A DNA stretch of 64,000 nt from a bacterium (lineage in GTDB: Bacteria; Margulisbacteria; Marinamargulisbacteria; SXXA01), in contig CANIAP010000007.1 of the NCBI GenBank assembly GCA_947465765.1, forward strand, positions 1-64,000. Direction: 5' to 3'. This document shows positions 8,675-18,429 of the stretch, in pieces. Under the pieces are notes generated by a model. It was not told where the DNA came from. It saw nothing but the letters and a program-made list of their open reading frames with translations, and did not search any database. The stretch's first letter is position 1. Each line of letters opens with the position of its first letter. A program made the translations under genes and the position numbers.

Positions 8675-10363
8675 TCATTTCATTAAAATGGCGATTTGCG
8701 GGGTTTTTGCGATCAATGCAATCACCTCCGCTCTTCTAATCGGGAACAAGGGCAAATAAAACGTCGAGGGGGAAATCAATTTCCGATCTAACGCAGCCTG
8801 AAGGTAAGGCGCCGCCCACGACCGCGAATTAACATCCTTAAAAGGGAGATTAATCTCCGTCGATGTCGTCAGCTCAATTCCACTGACCCGTTCAATCATG
8901 ACCAATGCTTCAATTTTTGTCAGAGGACGATCGGGATACACTTTTCCGGCTTTATCAGGCACAAAGATATTCGCGGACACCATCGCCGACACTGCATGAA
9001 ATGCGATGTTCGTCGTGGGCAGATCAGTCGGAACCGCAAGCAAGTTGCCTGTAGGAATCCGATACAAAGACATCATAAGTCGTGCAAATTCGCCTCTCGA
9101 AATCGACGCCATTGGGTAAAATAATGTTCGATCATTTCTTCCTGAGGGCGAGTCCAACTCTGAAAGAAGGCCTTTGGAATACAGCGTTCTCACGGTCTTT
9201 TCTAACCAGTGGCCCTTCAGATCAGTGAATACTTCCTCAACCACTGGGGAAGTTGAAACAACGGGTACATGCGCCTTCGATGGAAAGGGTTGGGCCACCA
9301 TGGCAACGGCGACAGACACTGGCTTATCAATAGATACAGAGACATCTGCGACGGGTGGGAACATCGCTGAAACAATTCGATAAAAATACCGATGATCCAA
9401 ATCATAATCTCGGGACCCCACCGACGCAGCTTGATAAATGGACTGAATTGATTTTACGTTGGCCACCCAACGCGCAAGATCCTCAATCGTCACCGGGGCT
9501 CCCATATCAAATCGGTCGGCCGGATCAATTAATTGGGCGTGAAATGCAGTGGCGATATACTTCGAGGGCCAGTAGCTGGAAGGGATATTTTTATAGGGCA
9601 TATTATAGGGTGGCGAACGTAGCGGAAGCCCCAATGCCTTCACAACACCCAAAACGTAATCAAATCTTGAGATAGGCGCCATCGGACGAAATTGCCCATC
9701 GGAATACACGTCCATCAAGCCATACGCCACTATTTTGGGCACCGCCGAATTTAACGCAGATCCCACATCGAGATCTGTCGGAGACCATAACTCCGTTGAT
9801 GTCCTAAGTAGAGCATTCCCGGAACTCAATTTCATCAGCAATACAGCCAAATCTCCCCGCGTTACCAATCCTTTGGGATCCCGGGTTGCTGCATTCGGAA
9901 TCATATTAAGAGTGAAAAAAAGATCCGCTGCAGTATTACCATTGCCCGAAACCTTATCGTCACCATCAAATCGATGAATCTGGCGTTTCAACGTGGAAAT
10001 ACGAGTTCCCTCAGCGTTGAAATAGCTAATATAAATTACTTGGGGACCCCGTTTCAGATTTAATGTGTAAAAAAACCGCCCATCCCGACGCACTGAAACA
10101 TTGTGAGCGTTCACATATACCGGTGTTAGCAACCGATTGACCCCTCTAACAACAAGCCGGTCCTGGGTCGTCACTAAATCAGATCCGGGCGAGAATAGGG
10201 TAAACTTGGCGGATAACGAAGACTCAAACTCATTAAATACCGAAATCTCAACATTACGGGTCGACAGTCTAAACGTGTCGCTTGCCGTAAGAAAATGAGG
10301 CCCAAAGCACGACGCACCACAACTAAGAAACAAAGTGATCACAATATAAAGACTGCGTGGCAT
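8675..10363 (-). CDS. Exported protein with SLH repeats
   Basis: A 562-residue exported protein. The first 21 or so residues are a signal peptide. Residues about 30-145 form a beta-rich domain (RLLTPVYVNAHNVSV, FYTLNLKRGPQVIYIS) that looks Ig-like. The rest holds degenerate S-layer homology units in two groups, near 155-320 and 385-560, with the usual pattern of F.D, W....I, GL......F.P....SR.E, for example DVYSDGQFRPMAPISRFDYV and FKDVNSRSWAAPYLQAALD. SLH units bind cell-wall polymers in Gram-positives and attach the outer membrane to peptidoglycan in several diderms. Here an envelope-anchoring role is inferred. It heads the long operon that runs to mlaD and follows two tRNA genes with no clear terminator between. 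Confidence 0.75.
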   Translation of the reverse strand: MPRSLYIVITLFLSCGASCFGPHFLTASDTFRLSTRNVEISVFNEFESSLSAKFTLFSPGSDLVTTQDRLVVRGVNRLLTPVYVNAHNVSVRRDGRFFYTLNLKRGPQVIYISYFNAEGTRISTLKRQIHRFDGDDKVSGNGNTAADLFFTLNMIPNAATRDPKGLVTRGDLAVLLMKLSSGNALLRTSTELWSPTDLDVGSALNSAVPKIVAYGLMDVYSDGQFRPMAPISRFDYVLGVVKALGLPLRSPPYNMPYKNIPSSYWPSKYIATAFHAQLIDPADRFDMGAPVTIEDLARWVANVKSIQSIYQAASVGSRDYDLDHRYFYRIVSAMFPPVADVSVSIDKPVSVAVAMVAQPFPSKAHVPVVSTSPVVEEVFTDLKGHWLEKTVRTLYSKGLLSELDSPSGRNDRTLFYPMASISRGEFARLMMSLYRIPTGNLLAVPTDLPTTNIAFHAVSAMVSANIFVPDKAGKVYPDRPLTKIEALVMIERVSGIELTTSTEINLPFKDVNSRSWAAPYLQAALDRKLISPSTFYLPLFPIRRAEVIALIAKTPQIAILMK

Positions 10364-10409
10364 GGGCTTTTTGGGGGTTAATTTTCGGATATAAATAGAA
10401 TTAGAAAGG

Positions 10410-10485
<76 letters not shown>

Positions 10486-10567
10486 AAACAAAAAAAACGA
10501 AGAAGAAGACTAACGGATTTTCTTAGGAGTAACAAGGTGCGACTTCCTTTTAATATCCATTTATAAG

Positions 10568-10643
<76 letters not shown>

Positions 10644-10653
10644 GCGGACGGCG

Positions 10654-10682
10654 ATTCTAAACCACAACAAATCGAGTGTCCA
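10654..10682 (-). promoter_or_regulatory. Promoter of the tRNA-Thr/tRNA-Phe unit
   Basis: On the minus strand TGGACA and TAGAAT are separated by exactly 17 bases, each one base off the sigma-70 consensus. Transcription would begin about four bases before the tRNA-Thr 5' end. No terminator is evident after tRNA-Phe, so this promoter may also feed the SLH-argS-tilS operon. Confidence 0.75.
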
Positions 10683-10864
10683 GGCAAAGTTTACAGTCCC
10701 ACGAATCGAGAAATTGATCCCAACGACATCGCGCAACCCGATTAAAACCTAGTATTTACAAATGCCTAGAAACCATCTACCATCCAGCCACCAAATTCTC
10801 CATCTGGTTGTGTTCGTTACTGCCAAGATTGGGTTTTTTGAAAATTTTTGTCCAGAGGTGTTTG

Positions 10865-11119
10865 ATGAAGTTATTTGTCGGAAACTTGCCGTTTTCCGCA
10901 TCGGAAGAAGAATTAAAAGCTGCGTTCGTCGATTTTGGCGCGGTTGACAATGTGAAAATCATTATTGATAAGTTCTCAGGCCGTTCGCGTGGTTTTGGAT
11001 TCGTTGAAATGCCTAATGATAGCGAAGCTAAAACTGCTATTGACCAACTTCATGACCGCGATTTCAAAGGTCGTAAGTTGATCGTTAACGAAGCAAAACC
11101 TCGTCCAGACCGGGCGTAG
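10865..11119 (+). CDS. Small RRM RNA-binding protein
   Basis: An 84-residue protein consisting of a single RNA recognition motif. RNP2 is LFVGNL near the N-terminus and RNP1 is RGFGFVEM near the middle; the aromatic residues that stack on RNA bases are present. It belongs to the bacterial group typified by cyanobacterial Rbp proteins. Start chosen at 10865, with AGAGGTG just upstream; a longer frame from 10808 would add an unlikely N-terminus. It is monocistronic and ended by a clear terminator. Function is RNA binding; targets are unknown. Confidence 0.92.
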   Translation: MKLFVGNLPFSASEEELKAAFVDFGAVDNVKIIIDKFSGRSRGFGFVEMPNDSEAKTAIDQLHDRDFKGRKLIVNEAKPRPDRA

Positions 11120-11160
11120 TTTTAGTCCAGATCTTCTGGATTAAGTCGGTAACAAAAATT

Positions 11161-11192
11161 AAAACCACCCACTCGTTGGGTGGTTTTTTTTT
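11161..11192 (+). terminator. Intrinsic terminator after the RRM gene
   Basis: An 8-bp stem ACCACCCA/TGGGTGGT with a 5-base loop, flanked by AAA on the left and a run of nine T on the right. It separates the RRM gene from der. Confidence 0.9.
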
Positions 11193-11235
11193 ACCTCCCC
11201 CCTTTTGAAGGATATATGCTACTGTAGTCACCACT

Positions 11236-12573
11236 ATGTCTAACGCATCAATTGTTATTATTGGCCGGCCTAACGTCGGCAAGTCCACACTGATCAATCG
11301 AATTCTAAAAAAAAGAAAATCAATTACGAACGACCAACCCGGGGTCACGCGGGATATTTTGGAATATGCCGCTACTTGGAAAAAATATAACTTCCGACTG
11401 ATAGATACCGGCGGTGTATTTTTTGAGAAATCCAACGATATCCCGTTTCAAAGAGATATCGAAGCCATGGTCACCGGTGTATTGGAAAATGCCAGCCATA
11501 TTGTACTTCTATCGGACGGCAAGTCAGGTTTGCATCCCATTGACGCCAACATCGCCCGTCAGCTCCGACCCTACCGAGCAAAGGTGACCATCGCAGTTAA
11601 CAAAATCGATGATCCATCGAGAACTGCGGTAGCCGGAGAATTCTATCAGTTGGGATTTGGAACACCCATTCCTATTTCCGCAACCCAAGGCTCTGGAATT
11701 GATACCCTCATGGGTGAATGTGTTAAAGACTTTCAGGCGGGTACAGACGTCGATGAGCCGTCGGTTAAACTCGCGATTATCGGTCGCCCTAATGTTGGGA
11801 AGTCATCTCTAATTAATGCCCTTCTTAATAAGGAACGGGTCATAGTATCTGAACGAGCAGGTACGACCCGTGATTCAGTTGAAATCCTCTTTTCCTATAA
11901 AAAACAAACATTTCTGCTAGTGGATACTGCGGGAATGCGCAAGGCATCTAAGGTCGCAGACTCCATCGAGTTCTACTCAGGGGTACGCTCCCAAAAGGCA
12001 CTTTATTCAGCGGATATATGCCTGGTTGTCTTAGACGCGACGGATTTACTTCGAGATCAAGATAAGCGAATTATTGACATGGCATTGACGGCCCACCGTC
12101 GGTTGATAGTGTTTGTTAACAAATGGGACCTTGCAAAAGAGGATATCGACTCCAAGGATTTTATCCGAAAACGAATTATCATGGAAATGCCCTCTCTTGA
12201 GAATTATCCTATTATTATTGGATCCGCTTTTGAAAAGGACCAAATTACCAAGCTACTCGATTTAGTCCCGCAAATCGTATCTGACGGCCAAACCCGGATT
12301 CCAACACCGGAACTCAATCAGTTTATTGCCGATTCGATTCGCAGGAATCCCCCCCCATCGCGAAGTAGCCGCCCGGTTCGAGTATACTATGCCACGCAGG
12401 TCGGGATTACGCCCCCGGAGTTCGTGCTATTTGTAAATCAGCCTCGATTGGTTCTCGGTGACTATGAACGGTACCTTGAGAATCGATTACGGCAACGGTT
12501 CCCTTGCTTTTTAGGCAATCCAATTATCATCAAATATAAAGGTGACAAAACTGAGGATGCCAAAGCTCGATAA
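11236..12573 (+). CDS. der: GTPase Der (EngA)
   Basis: A 445-residue ribosome-assembly GTPase with two tandem G domains and a C-terminal KH-like domain. G1 of domain one is GRPNVGKSTLINRI (about 9-22) with DTGG as G3 and NKID as G4. Domain two has GRPNVGKSSLINALL, DTAGMRK and NKWD. The KH-like part runs from about 350 and includes the NPPPSR region. The gene is complete. No good ribosome site precedes the ATG. Confidence 0.97.
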   Translation: MSNASIVIIGRPNVGKSTLINRILKKRKSITNDQPGVTRDILEYAATWKKYNFRLIDTGGVFFEKSNDIPFQRDIEAMVTGVLENASHIVLLSDGKSGLHPIDANIARQLRPYRAKVTIAVNKIDDPSRTAVAGEFYQLGFGTPIPISATQGSGIDTLMGECVKDFQAGTDVDEPSVKLAIIGRPNVGKSSLINALLNKERVIVSERAGTTRDSVEILFSYKKQTFLLVDTAGMRKASKVADSIEFYSGVRSQKALYSADICLVVLDATDLLRDQDKRIIDMALTAHRRLIVFVNKWDLAKEDIDSKDFIRKRIIMEMPSLENYPIIIGSAFEKDQITKLLDLVPQIVSDGQTRIPTPELNQFIADSIRRNPPPSRSSRPVRVYYATQVGITPPEFVLFVNQPRLVLGDYERYLENRLRQRFPCFLGNPIIIKYKGDKTEDAKAR

Positions 12574-13408
12574 GGTCATATTTTGTGGGACACCTGAGTT
12601 TGCAGTTCCAATTTTGGACTCAGTCTACGCCACGTTAGGGTCCCGCTTGGCAATGGTCATTACCCGACCGGACGCACCCGCGGGACGGGGTAGAACACTG
12701 ACCCCCTCCCCAGTGAAAGAGAAAGCCGATCAGCTGGGCATCGCTACGGCCATGCCCGCAACACGGGTTGAACTGAAGTCGATCTTCAAGTCGATTGGAC
12801 CCGATCTCATTATCGTCGTTGCCTATGGCATGATTTTTCCACGGTCCATCGTCAATCGTTTTTTTTGTATGAATATCCACGGATCTCTATTGCCATTGTA
12901 CCGAGGCGCGTCTCCCATTCATTCCGCTATTCTCAATGGGGATCTTGAAACAGGCATCACATTGATAAAGATGAATCAGTCCATGGATGCCGGCGATATA
13001 ATCATGACCGACGCACTCACTGTAGATCCCAATGAATCCTTTGATAGTGTCCATGATCGGCTGGCGCAATTAAGTTCAACATTATGCCGCGTTTTTATTA
13101 AACGATTTGAAAAATCAGAATTGGAACTGACACCTCAAAGCCACGACCATTCCACTTATTGCCACAAGTTGAGCCCTAAAGACTGTGAACTGCTTCCCGA
13201 TATGACAGCCATTGAATTATTAAATCGAATTCGTGCATTTTCACCGGCACCGGGAGCCTATGTCATGGCTAGCAATCGGCGTATCAAAATTATCCAAGCG
13301 ACAGTAGATAACAACCAACTGCGTCCATTGATCGTCCGCCCAGAAGGCCGTGGCGACATGCCCTATGCCGCCTATTGCCTGGGAAACCCCCCCCTCTTTA
13401 AAAACTAA
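12557..13408 (+). CDS. fmt: Methionyl-tRNA formyltransferase
   Basis: A 283-residue enzyme that formylates initiator Met-tRNA. Motifs: VIFCGTPEFAVPIL at the N-terminus, the formyl-binding and catalytic core NIHGSLLPLYRGASPIHSAIL (Asn, His), then DAGDII and a reduced C-terminal Fmt_C domain. It is somewhat shorter than the usual 310 residues, mostly at the end. The gene overlaps der by 17 bases. I prefer the ATG at 12557; a GTG at 12542 is also possible. It converges on the large envelope gene with a four-base stop overlap. Confidence 0.92.
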   Translation: MPKLDKVIFCGTPEFAVPILDSVYATLGSRLAMVITRPDAPAGRGRTLTPSPVKEKADQLGIATAMPATRVELKSIFKSIGPDLIIVVAYGMIFPRSIVNRFFCMNIHGSLLPLYRGASPIHSAILNGDLETGITLIKMNQSMDAGDIIMTDALTVDPNESFDSVHDRLAQLSSTLCRVFIKRFEKSELELTPQSHDHSTYCHKLSPKDCELLPDMTAIELLNRIRAFSPAPGAYVMASNRRIKIIQATVDNNQLRPLIVRPEGRGDMPYAAYCLGNPPLFKN

Positions 13409-16400
13409 TCGGGAATTACAACACCCAAGCGTTTCGAATGCCAATTGAGGAACCGACCGATGACCGTCGCCGCTTCAGCTCGGGTGATATTTTCAAACGG
13501 CCGCAAGCGCTGCTGATCGTCACCGCCATAGTTAAGCTCACTGATATACAATCCCAGACGATTTCGGATGCTCAATGGCAACCCTTGAATATCACGATAA
13601 GGGGACAAATCAGCGATAACGTAATTTTGAACGCCTTGTTTTTGAATCGCATTGCTTACCGCAACAATAAACGACAACCTCGAAATCGGGCTATCCGGTT
13701 TAAACTTTGCCTGCGTTGTAGTTAGTGACTGATCAAATGACCTCAAAATAACAGATGTATTACCCAAATCGACCCACTCGTTAATGTAGGCTTGGTCCGG
13801 ATATCCCGCTGGAATATCAGCAAACCGAGTCCCCTTGGCAGTGGAACCAAACTCCGTATTCAATTTTTCGTAAATTTGAATCGGTGTACTGCTTTGGCCG
13901 ACTTGCTCCCCAGCCCGATTAAATACTGTCAAAACCAATTGATAATTGCCGGTGGGCGCCATCGTGTTGGCATCTGTGCGACCATCCCACACCGTGTTAA
14001 ATTCCCCAGCTTGTCGTTTCTCACGAGATAAAATTTTACGAATCACTGTTTTTGATGAATTTTTGACTTCAAGATCTACAAAATAGGGCACCCCCAACAC
14101 GTCATTAATCGAATAATCGATGGCCGTATTCAGGGACTGAATTGCCTTGGGTAGATACACCGCCACCGCCACCATCCTGGCCGCCTCAACCATGGTCAAC
14201 GGTTGGTTAGGCTGGACCAGCGTATTGTCGGTAACCAAGGGCGACAAGAGCCCGAATCGCACGGCTTGCACCAAATTGGCACTGGCCCAATGGCTTGCTG
14301 CATCAGTCACATTCACCTGTTTAAATTGATATTGATATCGCACTGGATTGGCCGAAACAGCCAACTCAACATGTGTAATGGGATCAACAACAGGGCCTGG
14401 TGTGGGTATTACATTTGCCGTTGGCACCAATTTCACCGACGACACCCTGCGGGGTTGATCAAGCACTAATCGCTTCTCAAATCCCACCAACGCCAAAAAG
14501 TCCCGATTTTTAATTAAATCGATCCGAGTCAGAAAGTCATCGGATAAAAACCATTTTGCCCCAATCCCTACCTGAAGTGAAATCGACGATTCCGACGCCA
14601 TGTCAACGGCAAGACCAGCAAGGCCATAAACTTTGCCCTGAAAAATATTAAACAAATCACGTTTAAGATTGGCGTCAATGGACAAGACCGTCCGGGATCT
14701 CTGATTTTCCATGGTTGGAATAATACCCAACCCAATTTCAGCATTCCAATCCCGACTAAATCCGCCAATTAATCGAAGACCGCCTTGGCCCCCGTCGGAT
14801 AACCCCGTTCGGCTATCAAAAGAATGGTAGCCCAAATACCACGCCATACTAAATTGGGATTGTGTTGGAATCGATTCGCGAATCTCTACCTCAAGTTCGG
14901 TATTACGTAGTGCAAGCGACTGGTTTAACTGACTCAAATTTTGAGTTCGGTTTTGAAGTGTACGGGTCAATTTCTCGAGCCGTGAAAATTGCGCCTCAAA
15001 CTGAGCCGTGCCGGAATCGCGGGTTTCCTTTGCTTTTGCATAGGCCTCCTGAAGATCCGAAGTTCTCCGTTGAACCCACAGTTTCAAATCTTCCATCTCT
15101 GAATATTTATCGAAGATATCTTTACGAATTTGCCCCATCTTCGCTTCGGTTTCTGTCAGTGTCTTCTCGCGGGTTTCCACCTCCGCCATTTGAGACGACA
15201 ACGACCGCGACATTGCGACCATGTTGGCTTCCCGGGTCGCATTCTGAGAGGCCTGTTCATCCAAGGAGGCCTTTATTTTTGCCGCGTTTATTTCAGATAG
15301 CGCCAACTCAGCTTTGCGACGATCTAGCGCCTGACGGTCCGCTTTTTGTAGGCTCGATTTCTGGGACATTTCTCGGTCAAATGTCTCTCGTCCCAATTGA
15401 ATTTCGTTGTTAAGCGATTTGAGTTCTAGATTTCGTAGGCGTATATTTTCTTTTTCTTGATTAACCGAAGCTTCTTGTAGCCGCAATTTTTCCCGTTGGG
15501 TTACTACCGCCAACTGTTTGGCCTCCACCGCTTTTTGTTCGGCGGTTAAGTTCTGATGCAAGGCCTGTAGTGATCGATTGCGAGAGGTCAATTCACTTTC
15601 AATTGTAGTGAGTTCTTTTTCTTTATCCCCCAACGATTTTTCGCGATCATCTGCTTTATGACGGAGCTGCTCAATCCCTGACTTTTCTGTTTTTAATTGA
15701 GAATCAATCGCGTCTAATTTTCGTTGTCGCAAATCCATATCCGATTTCAATATTCTTAGCCGGTCTTCTTCCCCCGTAATCTTAGTCTCTCTCGATTTGA
15801 CCTCAACCTCTTGCTTTTGAACATTCAATCGATCGGCCTCAAACTGCGTACTTTGAGCGTTAAGTTCATTTTGAATTTTTTTAATCTTGGCGTCCGCATC
15901 CAAAATAGACTTTTCGCGCAGCGCTACTTGGGAACGCTGCGCCTGTAACTGCTGCTGCATTTGGGCCATTGCTGCCCGTTCTTTTTCCACATTGACGGCA
16001 AGGTCTTGAACTTCGTTACTTTTTTGGCCCACCCTTTTTTGCAATGCGGCCAATTCAGCTTCGCGACGCTTCGCCAATTCTTGCATCGATTGCAACGTCG
16101 TTTGTTGGGTCTGTAATTTCTCAGCCTGCGTCTTCAGATCCGAATTTTTGTCGGACAATTCATCCCGTGCCTTAGACAAGTCTTCTTCCCGCTTCAGGAG
16201 TGTTGCTTCGGTCGACTTAATTCGGTCAGCCTCCAATTTGACAGATTTTGCCTGAACTACGAGTTGCTCCCGTGACGCGGAAATACTCGATTCAAGTTCA
16301 GATACTTTTTGTTCCCGTTGTTTAATCAAGGATTCGCGATCGGCAAGCTCGTTCAACTTCGCCTTGAGCTCATCATTTCGCGCATCCATTTCCTTCTGTT

Positions 16401-17010
16401 GTTTCAAAAGTTCTTCTTGGGCTTTGTCGATTTCCTTTTGCTTGCTTTGAACTGCACCGTCAGGCTTTTTTTGCGTCTTTAACTTGGCCAATTCACCATT
16501 CAAGGTTTGAACTTTAGAATTTAATTGGTCACGTTGTCGCTGGAGATCCGTCATCCGGCCTTCGAGTTGATCCACTTTAATATTGAGTTCGGATGCCTCA
16601 TTTGTTTCGAGTTTCATCCCCCCGCCACCTTCACCGGCTCGGTTTTGGGCACTTTTTGCGCGGGTATCAGCCGCTTGAGAAGACACTTCAAACTGGAACG
16701 GAATCGATAGCTCTTTTGAGCCAGAGGAGACAAATTTGATCGACGCTTGGATGGTTCCCGATTTTGCGGTCGCGGCGACTGGAATCGACGCCGTATAGAG
16801 GGTCGTCGCGACCTTCGATAAGGGTGTTCGGTTGCCATTAACCACCACCGCGGGACGGGTCAACGGGACATTAGACTGAAGGGTAACTCTTACTTTTCCA
16901 CCCGGGCGAACCGGATTGGGACTTGTGGTTACCTTGATCTCTTGGCCCATTACTGAACCGCACAGCAGAATACCAATAATGAGGGCTGCCCACCCCTTTA
17001 AACCACTCAT
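13405..17010 (-). CDS. Giant envelope protein: Ig, coiled coil, barrel-like, SLH
   Basis: A 1201-residue exported protein. The ATG at 17010 overlaps the glmM stop (ATGA) and gives a clean signal peptide (residues 1-22, ending SVMGQ); a longer frame from 17115 does not. Order of parts: Ig-like domain (about 23-115), low-complexity linker, a very long coiled coil (about 133-715) rich in Lys, Glu and Gln, a strand-rich region (about 720-865, starting MAWYLGYHSFDSRTG and including GGQGGLRLIGGFSRDWNAEI) resembling an outer-membrane barrel, an SLH unit (about 890-945), a FlgD-like Ig domain (about 970-1045, with VWDGRTDANTMAPTGNYQL), and further SLH units to the end. A 580-residue coil could span most of a periplasm. 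The architecture resembles, in a different order, the OmpM tether of Negativicutes. Role inferred: envelope spacing or anchoring. Confidence 0.78.
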   Translation of the reverse strand: MSGLKGWAALIIGILLCGSVMGQEIKVTTSPNPVRPGGKVRVTLQSNVPLTRPAVVVNGNRTPLSKVATTLYTASIPVAATAKSGTIQASIKFVSSGSKELSIPFQFEVSSQAADTRAKSAQNRAGEGGGGMKLETNEASELNIKVDQLEGRMTDLQRQRDQLNSKVQTLNGELAKLKTQKKPDGAVQSKQKEIDKAQEELLKQQKEMDARNDELKAKLNELADRESLIKQREQKVSELESSISASREQLVVQAKSVKLEADRIKSTEATLLKREEDLSKARDELSDKNSDLKTQAEKLQTQQTTLQSMQELAKRREAELAALQKRVGQKSNEVQDLAVNVEKERAAMAQMQQQLQAQRSQVALREKSILDADAKIKKIQNELNAQSTQFEADRLNVQKQEVEVKSRETKITGEEDRLRILKSDMDLRQRKLDAIDSQLKTEKSGIEQLRHKADDREKSLGDKEKELTTIESELTSRNRSLQALHQNLTAEQKAVEAKQLAVVTQREKLRLQEASVNQEKENIRLRNLELKSLNNEIQLGRETFDREMSQKSSLQKADRQALDRRKAELALSEINAAKIKASLDEQASQNATREANMVAMSRSLSSQMAEVETREKTLTETEAKMGQIRKDIFDKYSEMEDLKLWVQRRTSDLQEAYAKAKETRDSGTAQFEAQFSRLEKLTRTLQNRTQNLSQLNQSLALRNTELEVEIRESIPTQSQFSMAWYLGYHSFDSRTGLSDGGQGGLRLIGGFSRDWNAEIGLGIIPTMENQRSRTVLSIDANLKRDLFNIFQGKVYGLAGLAVDMASESSISLQVGIGAKWFLSDDFLTRIDLIKNRDFLALVGFEKRLVLDQPRRVSSVKLVPTANVIPTPGPVVDPITHVELAVSANPVRYQYQFKQVNVTDAASHWASANLVQAVRFGLLSPLVTDNTLVQPNQPLTMVEAARMVAVAVYLPKAIQSLNTAIDYSINDVLGVPYFVDLEVKNSSKTVIRKILSREKRQAGEFNTVWDGRTDANTMAPTGNYQLVLTVFNRAGEQVGQSSTPIQIYEKLNTEFGSTAKGTRFADIPAGYPDQAYINEWVDLGNTSVILRSFDQSLTTTQAKFKPDSPISRLSFIVAVSNAIQKQGVQNYVIADLSPYRDIQGLPLSIRNRLGLYISELNYGGDDQQRLRPFENITRAEAATVIGRFLNWHSKRLGVVIPD

Positions 17011-18350
17011 GATAACTGTGCCTTTTTCATTAGATCTTGCGCCAGAGAGAGGGTGTCCCCTTCGACAAAAATCCGAACGATTGATTCTGTATTCGAAGGG
17101 CGGACATGGATCCATCCATTAGGAAGCGTCACTTTGACCCCATCCAACTCGTTCTGTGGAAATTGAGAGAATCGATTTCGAATTTCAGTAATCGCATGGG
17201 TCACCTCCGCCTGAGACCCCACTGCAATTTTGTCCCGAATCATGGCGTATTGAGGATAGGTCGATACAATTTCTGAAACCGTTTTCTTTTTCGCCGCCAA
17301 ATGGGCCAGGGCTACAACAATGCCGACTAAACTATCCCGTCCCCACCCGATTCTAGGATAAATGACGCCACCGTTGCCCTCACCTCCAACCACTGCGTGG
17401 TTCGACTTTATGCCTTGGGTCACGTGGGATTCCCCAATTTTGGTGTAAAGCGTGGTTCCCCCGTGTTGGGCAGCCACCCATTCCAAGATCCGCGAAGTCG
17501 ATAAATTAACAACAACGGTTGGAGACACCTCTTTTTCGATCGTCAAAATATGGTCAACACAAAATGCCAAGGAATAATCTTCCCCAATAAACCGTCCCTT
17601 TTCATCGAGAATAACCAAACGATCCGCGTCTGCATCTTGGACAAATCCAATATCATATCCACCCGCAGCCAATGTCTCTTTGATTTGAGATAAATTCTTT
17701 TCTAGTGGCTCCGGATCATGGGCAAATCGACCCGTTGGCTCAGCATTCAGGATATCGTATTTAACGCCCAATCGATCGAGTAATACAGAGTCAGACACCG
17801 CTCCCGCGCCATGATTGGCATCGATGACCACGCGAAGACCGGCATTTCGAATCGCTGAGCAATCAATGAGTTGAAGAATTTTATCGACATGAGATTCCAT
17901 AGCGGTCGGATCCACGGAGAGCTTTCCTTGGGAATCCCAGTCCCCCACCGTCCAAGTTTGGGTATCGTAGATCGTTTTGAATTGCGCATACTCAGCATCG
18001 TCCAAAAACGACCCTGACCCGTTCATCAGCTTAAGACCATTCCAGATGACGGGATTATGAGACGCCGTCACCACAACCCCAGCCACCGCATTGAACCGAT
18101 GGATCATTTGCTGGACCGTCGGCGTTGGCACGCGGCCGATATCAATGACATCCACACCCGCCGCAAGGAGTCCCGAAATCACCGCAGTTTTGTAGGTATC
18201 GTGGCTAGTGCGGGTGTCCCCACCCACCACCACCGTCCCTGTTTTCCATAGAGATCCAAACGCAAGACCGGTATTAAGGGCGATCTGGGGAGTAAGCGTT
18301 CCGCCCACTACCCCACGGGTGCCAGACATCGACATAATCAGTGAATTCAA
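17007..18350 (-). CDS. glmM: Phosphoglucosamine mutase-like phosphohexomutase
   Basis: A 447-residue alpha-D-phosphohexomutase. Motifs: SGTRGVVG near the N-terminus, the phosphoserine loop VVTASHNP (Ser97), the metal loop DADADRL, the sugar loop GEGNGG and the phosphate-binding RPSNTES near the end. The family includes GlmM (glucosamine-6-P to glucosamine-1-P, for cell-wall UDP-GlcNAc) and ManB/Pgm. The SGTRG N-terminus in place of the more usual GTDGIRG leaves substrate choice open. AAGGAG lies 10 bases before the ATG. It forms a two-gene operon with the giant envelope protein. Confidence 0.82.
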   Translation of the reverse strand: MNSLIMSMSGTRGVVGGTLTPQIALNTGLAFGSLWKTGTVVVGGDTRTSHDTYKTAVISGLLAAGVDVIDIGRVPTPTVQQMIHRFNAVAGVVVTASHNPVIWNGLKLMNGSGSFLDDAEYAQFKTIYDTQTWTVGDWDSQGKLSVDPTAMESHVDKILQLIDCSAIRNAGLRVVIDANHGAGAVSDSVLLDRLGVKYDILNAEPTGRFAHDPEPLEKNLSQIKETLAAGGYDIGFVQDADADRLVILDEKGRFIGEDYSLAFCVDHILTIEKEVSPTVVVNLSTSRILEWVAAQHGGTTLYTKIGESHVTQGIKSNHAVVGGEGNGGVIYPRIGWGRDSLVGIVVALAHLAAKKKTVSEIVSTYPQYAMIRDKIAVGSQAEVTHAITEIRNRFSQFPQNELDGVKVTLPNGWIHVRPSNTESIVRIFVEGDTLSLAQDLMKKAQLS

Positions 18351-18384
18351 GAGGTACTCCTTTGGAGTGAAAATAATAAAATAT

Positions 18385-18414
18385 AGTATATCGGGTCATC
18401 GGGTTTACTGTGAA
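18385..18414 (-). promoter_or_regulatory. Promoter of the glmM operon
   Basis: Minus strand TTCACA and TATACT spaced by 18 bases, each one base off consensus, located in the short gap between coiled-coil gene A and glmM. It gives glmM and the giant protein their own transcription start. Confidence 0.6.
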
Positions 18415-18429
18415 ATGGAGCAAACGATT

